64,000 nucleotides of DNA, taken from Adiantum capillus-veneris. Its lineage: Eukaryota; Streptophyta; Polypodiopsida; Polypodiales; Pteridaceae. How positions within the stretch are numbered: position 1 is the first letter of the stretch; each line of letters opens with the position of its first letter. Made by a program: the position numbers and the translations under genes. Below the pieces are notes generated by a model. That model made no database searches, was not told the DNA's origin, and saw only the letters and a list, made by a program, of their open reading frames with translations. Where the stretch lies: contig CM043967.1 in assembly GCA_014529385.2 (NCBI GenBank), forward strand, positions 8,708,501 through 8,772,500, written 5' to 3'. Positions 1 through 14,351 of the stretch are shown here, piece after piece.

Positions 1-17
1 AAGGAGCAAAAACTACC

Positions 18-872
18 TTGAATATACTGGAAGCAGTGCCTTCCAGTGGAGGGTCAGAAAACGAAACAGTAATACCTATTCAGGCAGTGACACGAGCCCA
101 AGCTCAAAGAATGATGAATGAACCCATAATTGAAGAGCCAAAAACCGATGCCCCAAGTTCAGAAATGAAAAATCAGAGAAGCACTTGGAAAGCTAGAAAG
201 GCGTGTATGAAAGCCAAGAGAGAACGAGAGGAAATGGCTCTATCTGAGGAGTTAAAACACACAAAGGATAGATTAGATTGGTTAGAGGATCTAACTAGTC
301 TAAGCTCACACACTACGGCAACCATAGCACACAAGGAAATAGCAAAACCCAAAAGTGCAGGATCATGAGGATCAGTGTTGGCAGAAAAGGTAAATGAGCA
401 GTTACACGCACTTTTAAAAGCATACAAAACTAGACTCAAAAACAACCAAACCCAAGAGCAAAGATGGATGACTTATCCATATGCCAAAATATAAAAATAG
501 AGTTTGGAAATGTGTCGAAAGATGATTGAAACAACCCAATCCTTGATAGAAAACCCGCTTGGTAAACCTGCAAGTTGGCACGAAGTACCAGCTCCAACCC
601 CTATCAAACCAACTTTAGAGAAACAAGTAGACACAAAGGAGAGACTCACAACTGCCTCTGAGTCTAGGAGAGAACATATCATAGTGCCAAATATAACATA
701 TGAGACAATTGATGGTTTCCAGCCTAAAACATTGGTAGAAATGGGTAAGGATTGTAACGGTCTAGATGACCTGTGGAAGCAAATCCTTGATGCCAATGAA
801 TCTAATAGGGTGAGTTACCAAATGAATAGCTCGAGAAAAGAGAAAAATGAGATCTTACCTCCCATTGAATAA
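18..872 (+). pseudogene. gypsy A gag-region fragments
   Basis: Two open segments (18-368 and 504-872, in different frames) precede the protease. The first is rich in Glu, Lys and Arg and contains a coiled-coil-like stretch (KAKREREEMALSEELKH). The second contains a hydrophilic segment ending in PPIE. I recognise no zinc knuckle or capsid motif, so the gag label rests on position upstream of the protease. Stops at 366-368 and around 490 separate the pieces, which fits decay of one reading frame. The N-terminal part of gag would lie outside the window. Confidence 0.5.
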
Positions 873-1010
873 TTTGAGGCAAGATCACGAATAAACTTTG
901 ATATGCAATCACAAGGGGGAGACCAAGGATCAATTAGTTCGGGGCATAGCCAACCAGACTCGCTAAAAACTCTACCCTCTTACCTAGGGTAGTATGACGC
1001 CAAGTCTGAG

Positions 1011-1616
1011 GTGAGAGAAATCCGATCTCAAAGACTTTCTTCTAACAGAGTGATGGATTCACAAGGGTTGATTGAGTTATTGTCCACCCTTGTGGCATGC
1101 ACAATCGCTTTAGCCGAACTCCTAAGGCTACGGCCAAACATGTGGACCACCGTAGGCAAATGTTTAGAAAAATTTGGAGTAAAAGACCCCACCTCGAAGC
1201 TTCAAGAAGGGATCAGAGAATTGGACAAGCCTCAACTCAACACTAGGCCAATACCTTTAAACAAGGTTGGAGAATATTGCGAGGGAGAAGATGGAAATAC
1301 CACACTACCAGTAGAATTCGAAGGAGTAGTTTCCAAAGCTATTCTTGACAGTGGTATCACCACCAAGGAAATCTGGAAAAAATGGGGAAAATCGGCTTTG
1401 AGAGCTACCAGAATGAAATTGAAAATGGTAGATGGGTTCATCGAAAAGCCTCTAGAACCTCTGGAATGGGAACACATACTAGCAACATTGGATGTCTGTA
1501 CCATTACAGATAGCCCAACGACCAAAATTTGCGATAAGGATGGCTATGATGTGCTACCCTATTACATGGTAAGCCTTATACCAACAAAAGATGAGAATGT
1601 AGAACCACCAGAATAA
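1011..1616 (+). pseudogene. gypsy A aspartic protease region (first protease)
   Basis: This 201-codon open stretch contains AILDSG (about residues 109-114), which matches the retropepsin active-site form hydrophobic-hydrophobic-D-S-G. It is followed by WKKWGKSALRATRMKL and VDGFIEKPL, which resemble the flap region of plant gypsy proteases. Several residues normally found just after DSG appear to be missing, so the fold is probably damaged. It sits in the normal place, before RT. In the family the enzyme cleaves the gag-pol polyprotein. The stop at 1614-1616 is followed by out-of-frame acidic sequence before the RT module. Confidence 0.62.
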
Positions 1617-1804
1617 GAAGAGTTTTATAACTCCTCTGAGCATCTGGAGGTGAATAACGATGTAGATAACGAGTGTTCAGACAGCTCAAGCGAGCGTGGG
1701 GAGAAAGCAGCGAATATCAAGTTTTATGATTTTGCCAATCAGCACCCTAGACGCCACGAATGCTATAGAAAAAAAGAGCAGAAAACAAAATTCGAGAGAA
1801 CCTG

Positions 1805-3052
1805 ATGCCCATAATAAAAGATAAAACTCACTATCTAATGCTTGTCAAAGTAGAGGATTGTGTAAAAGACCAAATATCAAGAAGATTCTCAAAAGTTCGA
1901 AGGGAAGGAACACAAGAGGAAATAAAACAAGTACGAAAGACTAAAACAGAAACAAAATCAAAAAAATCTCAACAATCAAAACAGGAAAAAACAAAAGACC
2001 CAGGGTGGACCAAAATGGAGCGTAAAAAGAAATACCAAGAACTAAAACAGTCGTTACGAGAGGTATGGACGACTCAGAGAGAAAGTGATGGTAAGGAGGA
2101 GTCAGAAAAAGGAAACATGAATGTACCATCCCACTATCGAAAATTCACCATCCAGGACATAAAAATCATAATGACACCACTAGTCAGGGAAAGAATAAAC
2201 CAGGAATCTTATGATGGGCCGAAAAATGCAAAACGGATAGACCTCGCTGCGCCAGGTGAAAAGCCTCAGCCAGTCTATATCGCAACTGATTTAGAGCCTG
2301 AAGAAGGAGGACTGCTAACACAACTTCTCAAGAAGTATAAAGATGTGTTTGCATGGTCCTACAAAGACCTCAAAGGAGTTGATCCATCGATATACCAACA
2401 TACAATTCCGTTGAAATCAGATGCCAAACCTAGCAAACAACGTCCTTACACATATAATGACACATTTGCTCAAAGAGAAGATTGACAAGATGATGGATGC
2501 TGAATTCATCTTTGAAATCGCATACAGATTGGGTGTCACCCATTGTGGTTGTCCTCAAAAAGAATGGAAAGCTGCGTGTGTGTGTGAACCTCAAAAAAGT
2601 AAACGCAGCCACAATAAGGGATAATTATCCCTTGCCGATCAAAGAACATGTACTTGAGAGGGTGGCTGGGAAACAAGCTTATTCCTTTCTAGATGGGTTT
2701 TCAGGGTATAACCAACTAGCAATTGCAGTAGAGGATCAACACAAAACAGCGTTTGCCATAGAATGGGGAATATATGCGTATAGAGTTATGCCTTTTGGAT
2801 TAACAAATGCCCTAGCTACCTTGGTTAATGACTCATGCGTTCAAAGAATACCTGGGAATAGTCTTAGAAATATATATGGATGATCTCTATGTACACTCTC
2901 TTCTACGAGAAGAACATATCGACCATTTACAAAAGGTATTTGAGAAATGCAGAACATATAGAATCTGTCTTAATCTAGAAAAGTGCATTTTTATGGTTAG
3001 GCAAGGCCGCATCTTAGGACATATTGTCTCAAGAAATGGCATAACCCACTGA
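1805..3052 (+). pseudogene. gypsy A reverse transcriptase, frameshifted
   Basis: A Lys/Glu-rich linker (1805 to about 2110) leads into the conserved pre-RT segment (LKKYKDVFAWSYKDLKGVD; QRPYTYND), then RT core motifs: RVCVNLKKVNAATIRDNYPL, FLDGFSGYNQ, MPFGLTNA, the catalytic box YMDD at about 2876-2887, and ILGHIVSRNGI. At least three frames are used (to 2485, from 2497 to 2883, from 2828 to 3052), so it carries frameshifts near 2460-2500 and 2820-2880. The RT would copy element RNA into DNA. The catalytic Asp residues are present, but the frame is broken. Confidence 0.85.
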
Positions 3053-3053
3053 T

Positions 3054-3863
3054 CTAGACAAAATCAGAGTCATAGTAGACTTACCCAGGCCTACTAATGC
3101 CAAACAAGTACAATCCTTCATGGGACACTGTGGATATTATCGAAGATTCATATATATGTATGCAGTCATTGCACAATCTCTGTATCGCTTATTAGTCAGT
3201 TTCGACTGGACTGAGGAGTGTGAAACTTCATTCCAAAAGCTTAAGGAAAACCTTGTATCAGCACTTGTACTTAAAGCACCAAATTGGGAAAAGATATTCC
3301 ATGTTCACATTGATGCATCTGCATATGCAATTGGGAGTATTCTGGCTCAACCTGGAGACGGAACAATGGATTTCCCAGTTTGTTCTGCGAGCCGACAGCT
3401 AAATAGTGCAGAAAAGAACTACACAACCACTAAAAGAGAAGGATTAGGAATGATCTATGCTGTAAAGAAATTTTGGCATTATTTGCTCGCAAACAAATTT
3501 GTGTTCTTCACAGATCATCAAGCTCTTTTATATCTAGTAAATAAACCATGCAATATTGGGAGAATTGTATGCTAGTTTATTATATTTCTAGAGTTTGATT
3601 TCATAGTGGTGGTCAAAAAGGGTAAAACTCATCTATGGGCGGATCATCTTTCAAGGCTGCAAAACGGGGAAGCTCCTGAAGGAGTAGATGATGACATACA
3701 TGATGCTTATCTTTTCAATATTGAAATGATACCCAAATGGTCTCAGGAAATTGTTAGCTTTATTTTCTTTGGAGGTAGATTTGATAACAAGGAAGACAGA
3801 TCCAAACAACAAACAATTCGACAAACAAAAAACTTCCAATTGATTGCAGGATGACTGTATCAT
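3054..3863 (+). pseudogene. gypsy A RNase H domain
   Basis: Directly after RT come the thumb/connection motif FMGHCGYYRRFIY, then RNase H motifs VHIDASAYAIGSILAQ (catalytic Asp), EKNYTTTKREGLGMIYAVKK (catalytic Glu) and FFTDHQALLYLV (catalytic Asp), and the downstream VKKGKTHLWADHLSRLQNGE. A frameshift or stop at about 3573 splits the open stretches 3120-3575 and 3606-3854. The domain degrades the RNA strand of the RNA:DNA hybrid during reverse transcription. It has the retroviral-type layout used by plant gypsy elements. Confidence 0.85.
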
Positions 3864-5335
3864 CTAGGCTCGGACCAACTTCTACGATTATGTATAAATC
3901 CTCAGGAATTCGAGTGTTATCTTGAAGAAGCACACGTCCAGGATTGTGCATTTCATTGTTCAACAATGAAAACACACCAAAGACTGAAACAATTAGGGGT
4001 TTATTGGCCAGCTATGTATGCTGACTCACATGCTTATGTTAACAATTGTACTATATGTAGTGCCAAACGACCGGTGGATCACGCAACATTGTTTTAGGTA
4101 AACATTGCACCTGCATGGAGTCAATATATCATTGATTTCTTAACAACAAGGACATTTCCTAAAAACATAACAAAAGTGCGGAAAAGGGCTATAGAGTTGG
4201 AGGCTTGCGACTTTAATTTAATTGGGAATCAACTCTATAAGCGAGGAAAGGACAATCAACTTAGAATCTGTGCAAGTGAAAGCGAATCCTTGCTGATTCT
4301 AGAACACGCACATGGAGAAATAAGTGGAGGCCATTTTTCAGGCGATAAGATGACAAAAATTGTCTTAACCGCAGGAATATGGTGGCCTACATTGCATATG
4401 GATGCTGAGGAGTTTGTAAAGCGTTGTGACGCATGTCAGCGCACCAAGGTGCCGATAAAGAGAGATGAGATTCCACTACGGCCAATGATGGGAGCAAGGG
4501 CATTTGCAAAATGGGGCATTGATTTTGTGGGGCCTATTTCACCCCCTGCATATCGCACCCATACCCAATATATCATTGTGGCTACGGACTGTGGCTACGG
4601 ACTATCTCACAAAATGGGTGGAAGCCAAGGCAACACAAAAACAAAACGCAAGAACCACTTCATAATTTTTGTATGAGAATTTCTTTGTACGATACGGATT
4701 ACCAATAGAAATTGTCAGTGATGATCGAGAAACACATTTTCTTAATGAAGTCATTGAATATCTGCTAGAGAAATTCATGGTCATACATAGAAATCTGCTC
4801 CATATCATCCACAGGCAAATGGACAAGCTCAGGCCACAAATAAAACACTACGCACGGTTCTGACTAAAATTGTATCAGAGTCAAGGACAGACTGGGATTA
4901 AGAGTTACACTCAACACTATGGGCATACATGGTAGCTTACAAAACATCAATTGGAATGACACCGTATAACATGGTGTTTGGTCTAAACGCTATATTACCC
5001 ATAGAGTTTTTAGTTCCAACTCTACGAGTAGCAAAATGCTTGGAATGGACAAGGCATGAGCTCTGAATAGATGATCTTGAAAAGCTAGATGAAGTTCGAT
5101 TGAGATCTGTAGCTTTGATCTATGCTAAAAAGAGAAGACAAAAAGAGTTTTTTGACAAGCATGTGCGCATGAAAGAGTTCAAAACAGGTGATTATGTACT
5201 TGTTTATACCTTGAAGCAACATGCCAAGAAACTTAAAAAGTAAGGGATGGGACCCTTTGTGATTAGTGACTTATCACAAAGTGGAGCTGTCAAACTTGCT
5301 ACATTAGCAGGAGAAGAAATGCCAAATTGGATTAG
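3864..5335 (+). pseudogene. gypsy A integrase with two zinc modules and a lost catalytic Glu
   Basis: Two H-H-C-C zinc modules occur in tandem: a first at about 3920-4070 (LGVYWPAMYADSHAYVNNC, TICSA) and a second at about 4300-4450 (HAHGEISGGHF, WWPTLHMDAEEFVKRCDAC). The catalytic core follows, with Asp in WGIDFVGP (about 4515) and Asp in VSDDRETHF (about 4720). The position where the family has Glu in NGQAES reads CAG (Gln) at 4830-4832. A GPY/F-like C-terminal module (GPFVISDLSQSGAVKLATL) ends near 5345. Frameshifts lie near 4600-4675 and stops at 4861, 4902, 5064 and 5241. Integrase inserts element DNA; this copy looks dead. Confidence 0.82.
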
Positions 5336-6065
5336 TGGGTGTCGATTAAAAAAATATCATTTACCACTAACATAGGATATGCTTCAACAAATCCATCAAG
5401 AAAAACAACGGATGAAGGAGAAACAGAGGGTATGAGAAGAGGCCCAAGCAGAAGCAAAAGAACGCATTGCAAAAAGAAGACTTCTACGACAACAACAACA
5501 ATGTGGATCACCTTTGCGAATAAATGCTATTCGACTAACGAATTTTGGTGAAGACACAGTGGAGCCAATAATTGCAGTCAAAGTGGGTAGCAATCAAGTT
5601 GAATCGACGGCATTGCTTGATTCTGGAGATCAAGCAAATCTGATCTCTTACAAATTATAAAAACAGCTCAAGCCCAAAGATCAACTACATCCTACTCCAC
5701 AAGTGCTAGAAAATAGTACATCACATTCACTAAAAACATTGGGCTGGACTATATTGCATGTACAAATACATCAATATATTTATCCACACAAGTTTTACGT
5801 GGTTGAGAATGAAAGCACACTACACCCCATGTTGTTGGGACAACCTTGGAAAAAAGAGTATAATGTGTAGATAGATTGGAATTCGGATGCAGTCAAAATT
5901 CAACATGCACAAGAACAACAGGTGGTAGCCTTTGCTCAGCAACCCCGGAAGAACCAGATGACAACACCACAATCACAGGATAAAGAACCAAAAGGATGGG
6001 TTCCACTAAAGTACAACACAATATCCATGGCGACCAACCAAGGAACTGCCAACCATGTTCACTAC
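5336..6065 (+). pseudogene. gypsy A coiled coil plus second protease-like domain
   Basis: After the integrase tail there is a Gln/Lys/Glu/Arg-rich helical stretch (about 5380-5520), then a segment with TALLDSGDQANLIS at about 5605-5646, which matches the retropepsin active site (D-S-G, Asp codon 5619-5621). It is followed by KTLGWTILHVQI and LLGQPWKKEYN (about 5833-5865), which resemble the flap and the C-terminal hydrophobic-hydrophobic-G motif of pepsin-like retroviral proteases. Stops at 5658 and 5868 break it. A protease after integrase is not the usual gypsy order. I infer a duplicated protease-like domain; its role is unknown. Confidence 0.6.
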
Positions 6066-6089
6066 AAACATAAAACAACATAGACCGCA

Positions 6090-6735
6090 ATGAAAAGATC
6101 AAGGTTAGCAACATGCGAAAAACAAGTATGGGTGCGGAAGGATAAAGGTGACATGGCATACATGAAATACAACCGGAGAAGTCAAAAGGAGAACACAGTT
6201 CAACCAACAAACACGAGAATAAAAAAGATATGGATCCCAAAGAGAATGCTCAGTAACAACTTAAATGCGACTCACATTTGGATCCCGAAACCAAAGCAAC
6301 AGGAACTCCCTTCAGTACAAGCAATATCAGCATGCAGACACACACTACATATGAAACCGGCAAACCGATGTATGTGGATGCAGATCAGCAGCACGACAAT
6401 GATGACCACGAACGTGGCCATAAACCTCCAAAAACCTCCAAAACAAAGCTACAAATGGAAAGCAAAAGAGACAAAGACTATGGCCCATTCCGCCACGACA
6501 ATTCTCTCCAAGGAGACAACCATGGCCATATCGACAGTAGTGGCAAACCAAGCGACTTTTGCAAGAAAGACGATCAAACAGAGAGCTGTAGAGTTACAAC
6601 TTTTACTTGCAAAGAAAATCCGCCAACCAAATCAACAACAAACAGGAAACCTCGATGTCGAATGCCAATAAGCATTTTGCTTATTCCCTCCTCTTGCACA
6701 TCATTGATTTTTCCATGCATTGACTGAGTATGCAT
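6090..6735 (+). pseudogene. gypsy A C-terminal tail with repeated WIPK motifs
   Basis: This open segment starts at an ATG after the protease-like domain and is rich in Lys, Gln, Thr and Asn. It contains KKIWIPKRM and ATHIWIPKPKQQ, two copies of an IWIPK motif about 15 residues apart. A second frame (6278-6727) is also open, so the true frame is unclear. I do not recognise a domain. It may be the extreme C-terminal end of the polyprotein or a separate small protein. It is followed by non-coding DNA. Confidence 0.35.
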
Positions 6736-8790
6736 CATATAGGGCCACATTACACGGCCGAGCATTAGCACAATTTTTACCCCATGCACGGCACATACAC
6801 CGACGTGATACCTTGTCGTCCGGGAGGACTCCGGCTACGAGGGGGGGAGGCATTCTCAAATGCGGACCCAATGGTAAAAAGAGCAAAAAAGGGAATGTTT
6901 TTTTGACTATTTCTATTTTAGAGGGTTGTCGTTTGATTGCGAAATTTTCAGGACTAACCTAAGTACATATGCCCTTATACAACATGAATCTACAAGTATA
7001 TGGGGCCAAACGCCAAATCAAGCCCCTAGGTGTGTGTATATAGGTAAAAATAGCCATTTTTCTAGCAAAATATTGGTAAAACGGAGAAATCCGGCCATAA
7101 AAATTGCATGTGGGTGTATATAGTGTTTTGCGGGGATGTTTTTGAGTTATTATGATTTTTGGGGATTTTTTGGGATCAATTTGCTATTTTCTTTTTAATT
7201 TTACTAATTATCGACAGAAAAACTTCAAAAATACAAAAAGCGAGATAAATACGGTCGTAATGAAAAAAAAATTTGGGTCAATCAGTGACTATAGGACAAC
7301 CTATGGTACAATGGGGGTGCAATTATGTGAATGGAGCGGAAAGCGTGTTTTGGTCAGATTTTGACCGAAACGTCAAATTTCTCGAAAACTGGGCAAATGG
7401 AGTCCAAATCAAGAATTTTTCAAGCCTAAACCGCATCTCGCAAAAAGTTGGGAGCACATGTCAAATTTCATGGGAAGTGGTTCGGGGACCCCCATTATAA
7501 GATTTTTTCACTTCACTTAAAGCTCATTTCTACTATTGCCTTCTTGAGAGAGAGCTCTTGCCACTTAGAGCGAACCGGACTTCCAGCTGCTTCTATGACA
7601 CGGACGACCACCTGACAGGCTCCTGATATGAGAGGTAGGATCACCACCTTGAGATTTTCGTGTATGTTTGATGTTTTGTCGCGAAAACTAGCGTAAGGTT
7701 CACACGGAAAACGAGCAGTAGAGATCTACAGGTAGAAGTGGCCACCTAACGGCTGACCCAAAAGCAATAAGGCTTCATCAGTGGTTTACCCTAGCATAGA
7801 AGACCACTCTTGAATGCACAAAGGCGACAGAAAACCATTGGGGAAAACCCTAACTTCTAGAGCCTTGCAAGAGGCCACCAAATGGTAAATCGGTGGAAAG
7901 GCGCTCAAATGCTACCAGAACTCATGGGTAGGAGCATCTCGACATGCTCTACAAGTCTATATAGCCCACATGGCCAAAAGGAGATTCGAAGCAGGACTAA
8001 GCTTCAGAAACCGCATCAGACACACAAAGCATCAACTAGCTCTCACGACCAAACTGGATGTCCGTTTGCCACCAAACTTCACGAGCCGCTTTCCTAGACC
8101 ATCAACAACCAAGTCCTATGGTGGTAGACCACCACAAGTCATCGACGACATGTAAACGCAACCACGGGCGCTTCCAGAGCGACAAATTGCCAAACAGAGC
8201 TTCGGTGAAGCCAAAGTCAACAAAAACCATATGGCAAGGATCCCCAAGGAACCGTGAAGCTATGGAGACTAACATCAAGAAATTTCATCACATTTGGACA
8301 AAAGTTGACCTCATATGCATTAAAAAAAATGGAAAGTCAGAGCATAGAGGCAATAATGGGTCATAGACCTACCAAAACTAGTCCAAATCACATGAAACTT
8401 GCACAATATACTCATGAGCACATTGCCAAGCTAACTATGGGGTCAAATGTGAAAATTAATGAAATAGACATCCTACGCGTAGGATGTCTAAATGACCTAT
8501 TTGACCTCTAGCTGGTATTTTCGAGTTCCAGATGTCTTTATAACACCTTCACAAGCTCATGTATCAAATTTCAAGCCATTCCCATCACATTTGGCCCCAA
8601 AAACCTCCAAGATGTACTTTTTGAGCCTAAAAACACTACACATGCTCTTAACAACATCAATGCTTATCCAAATCAAAATCTAAGAGCAGGGCCATGTTCC
8701 AGCATGTGCGATATGAGTTCCTTTTGAAGATGCGCGAAAGCCTCCACTAAAGATGCAACTCTATTGCCATGTCAGGGACGACATGAACTA
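6736..8790 (+). other. Non-coding 3' tail of gypsy A
   Basis: About 2 kb between the last pol-like sequence and the polypurine tract. Only short unconvincing open frames occur. It contains a purine run at 6840-6850 and a 26-bp perfect palindrome at 8465-8490 (half-site TAGACATCCTACG), a motif that recurs in the related gypsy B. Long 3' untranslated spacers are common in some plant gypsy lineages. Confidence 0.6.
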
Positions 8791-8802
8791 GGAGGGGGGG
8801 AG
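8791..8802 (+). promoter_or_regulatory. Polypurine tract of gypsy A
   Basis: The run GGAGGGGGGGAG lies directly before TGTTAGCA, the typical start of an LTR. The polypurine tract primes plus-strand DNA synthesis during reverse transcription. Confidence 0.8.
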
Positions 8803-9511
8803 TGTTAGCAGTTGGACACACCCAAGGGAGAATGATTGCTCGATAGGATATTATTTTTGTAATTATTCTTTGATTGAGAAAGAGAGTGAGAGTTTTATCT
8901 TGATGCTACGCGCACACTGGTGGTCGGAATCGAGTGTGAAGAAGTGCAGCGTGTTGCCCCCGAAGAGAGCTACACGCCAATACCTATATTGCGGGTGTAC
9001 GATCTGGCTTTGCGAACTCGACCCACGAGCTACATCTGGTGATTTGGTGAGCATACGTTGTCTGTTTTTGCATTTCATCATATCCACGTGTTCGCATTGA
9101 GTAGAGCTACACATTAGGCACTTTAGTTTTCGAAAATGACGACCTGCAAATTTTGACCAGACATCCTACGTGATTTTACACTAGGTGTTTAGGGTTAGGG
9201 TTTTGGTTCATGGACCTTAGGGAGAGCGACCTATTGGTGTTAATAGGGTTTCCTTCAAGTTCTGTGGCATTTCGAGACCGTTTGATGGGTATTTGGCTCT
9301 TGAAAGTGTTGTAGGAAATCTCCTCTTATGCACTCATGAAGGCTGTAGCTTAGACATTGGTTAGAGACCTCTGTAGGAAGTAGTTGAGAGTCGGTCGACT
9401 GTAGGTTGACACCCTATGCTTGCTTCCACGCGCCTGCGGGTTGAGCTTTGTCCTTAGCTGACAAATCTTGTTAGGTGAGTTCTCGCTGTGCTGACAACAA
9501 CTGGTCTGCCA
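8803..9511 (+). repeat. 3' LTR of gypsy A
   Basis: It starts TGTTAGCA after a polypurine tract. The last 450 bp align by eye with the partial LTR at 23638-24163: both have GAGTAGAGCTACACATTAGG and a stretch of the form CTTGnTTCCACGnGCnTGC, and both finish with a GnTCTCnCTnTGCT segment. The 3' edge ends in CA between 9499 and 9511. It is about 0.7 kb long. Confidence 0.75.
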
Positions 9512-9562
9512 TACTAAAGTCCTGGACAAAGAAAGTAAAATAAAGCGTCAGAACACCTTTGT

Positions 9563-13170
<3,608 letters not shown>

Positions 13171-13241
13171 GTTGTGATGACGTTGTCATCTACAATGATT
13201 ATGAATTTTGTTTTAATATATATACTCCTCACAATGTAAAC

Positions 13242-13433
13242 TACCTCGCATTCTCTAGCCTTGCCGATCTCTGTACACCTCGGTCCAGAGGTGTATGGAG
13301 ATCAGGACCACCGGGTCAAAATCTCATCTTTATTGGTCAAATCCTATATGGATAGACACATACGTGCTCTCCCAGGTGTACATGACAATGCATGTAGCGG
13401 GAAAAACCCCTTTGCCTCTTTTAGTTCCATAGT
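13242..13433 (-). promoter_or_regulatory. Conserved upstream block of CACTA 1
   Basis: This segment is similar to 30971-31164 in CACTA 2. Shared words include CACCTCGGTC, AGAGGTG, TTTATTGGTCAA, GCATGTAG and AAAAACCCCTTTGCCTCTT. In both elements it lies just upstream of the transposase start, so a promoter or 5' leader role is likely but inferred. It is conserved while the neighbouring DNA has diverged. Confidence 0.55.
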
Positions 13434-13440
13434 TTCTTCT

Positions 13441-13617
13441 AGAGGGAGAGAGAGAGAGAGAGAGATAGAGAGAGTTTCTGTCCTTTTCTCTAAATTGGTT
13501 AGCCAAGCTAAGTCTTTTCACGCCGACTTTCTTTATCTACTACTATCTCTCTCTCTCTCTCTATCCATCTCCGTAGCTATCTCTAATTAATTCTCTCTCT
13601 TTCTACCTCTCTCACTC

Positions 13618-13687
<70 letters not shown>

Positions 13688-13790
13688 TCTCTACCTCTCT
13701 ATTTCTCTCTCTCTACGTACCCTATCTCTCTCTCTTTCTCTCGATCTCGCTCTTGCTATCTCTCTTGATCTCGCTCTCGCTATCTTTCTT

Positions 13791-13859
<69 letters not shown>

Positions 13860-13948
13860 GTACCCTATCTCTCTTTCTCTCTCTCTCAATCTTGCTCTCT
13901 ATATCTCCCTATCTCTCTTTATCTCTCTCTCGCTCTCGCTATCTCTCT

Positions 13949-13997
<49 letters not shown>

Positions 13998-14009
13998 GCT
14001 CTCTCTATT

Positions 14010-14081
<72 letters not shown>
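13441..14081. repeat. Compound (GA)n/(CT)n/(AT)n microsatellite block
   Basis: It begins with (GA)n at 13441-13474, then long CT runs broken by CTTT, CTAC and GTACCCTATC islands, and a pure (AT)n at about 13652-13684. The last CT run ends at 14081, exactly where LINE element 1 begins. The Ser-Leu reading frames over it are artefacts. Confidence 0.95.
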
Positions 14082-14084
<3 letters not shown>

Positions 14085-14141
14085 CATCGAGTTGGAAAAC
14101 AAGGAGTCCCTCGCTCGGGAGAAAGACCTATTGTATGTACC

Positions 14142-14345
14142 ATGGCTGATGAGGTAAAGAGAAAGATCATCCTTGACAATGGTTGGATCTACCTCAAAGG
14201 AACGGGTTGTAATGTATATGAGGATCGCACTCTTATGCAACAAAATGTACGTCGCAAAGCATACGAGGAAAGAAGCAAGAAGGTTAAGGTATCATCTCAA
14301 GAAGAAAATGCACTTGAGGAGGATGCAAGTCCACCCAACAAATAG
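14142..14345 (+). CDS. Short ORF upstream of the LINE ORF2
   Basis: A 67-codon frame starts at an ATG in good context (ACCATGGCTG) and ends in a TAG 6 nt before the ORF2 ATG. It is rich in Lys and Glu (MADEVKRKIILDNG; YEERSKKVKVSSQEE) and has no recognised domain. It does not resemble the ORF1-like protein at 18439-19173. It may be a real small ORF1, the remnant of a longer one, or 5' leader. The near-contact with ORF2 would suit stop-restart translation, which is inference. Confidence 0.4.
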   Translation: MADEVKRKIILDNGWIYLKGTGCNVYEDRTLMQQNVRRKAYEERSKKVKVSSQEENALEEDASPPNK

Positions 14346-14351
14346 GGACAC

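Larger units (their letters stand above)
1..9511 (+). mobile_element. Ty3/gypsy retrotransposon A, 3' portion, decayed
   Basis: This is a Ty3/gypsy element whose 5' end lies left of the window. Reading rightward it shows gag-like sequence, an aspartic protease remnant, reverse transcriptase, RNase H, an integrase with two zinc-binding modules, a coiled coil, a second protease-like domain, a tail with repeated WIPK motifs, about 2 kb of non-coding DNA, a polypurine tract and a 3' LTR. The order protease-RT-RNase H-integrase defines Ty3/gypsy. Nearly every domain is cut by stops or frameshifts, so it is inactive. The LTR end near 9511 is placed by alignment with the related LTR ending at 24163 and is uncertain by about 12 bp. 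Confidence 0.88.

Noticed and set aside
6838-6852. Purine run as the polypurine tract of gypsy A
   Set aside because: It is not followed by a TG start that matches a known LTR; the run at 8791 is followed by TGTTAGCA and a recognisable LTR.
7152-8683. Several 60-100 codon frames in the gypsy A tail
   Set aside because: They overlap each other in different frames, show no domain and lie in the expected non-coding tail.
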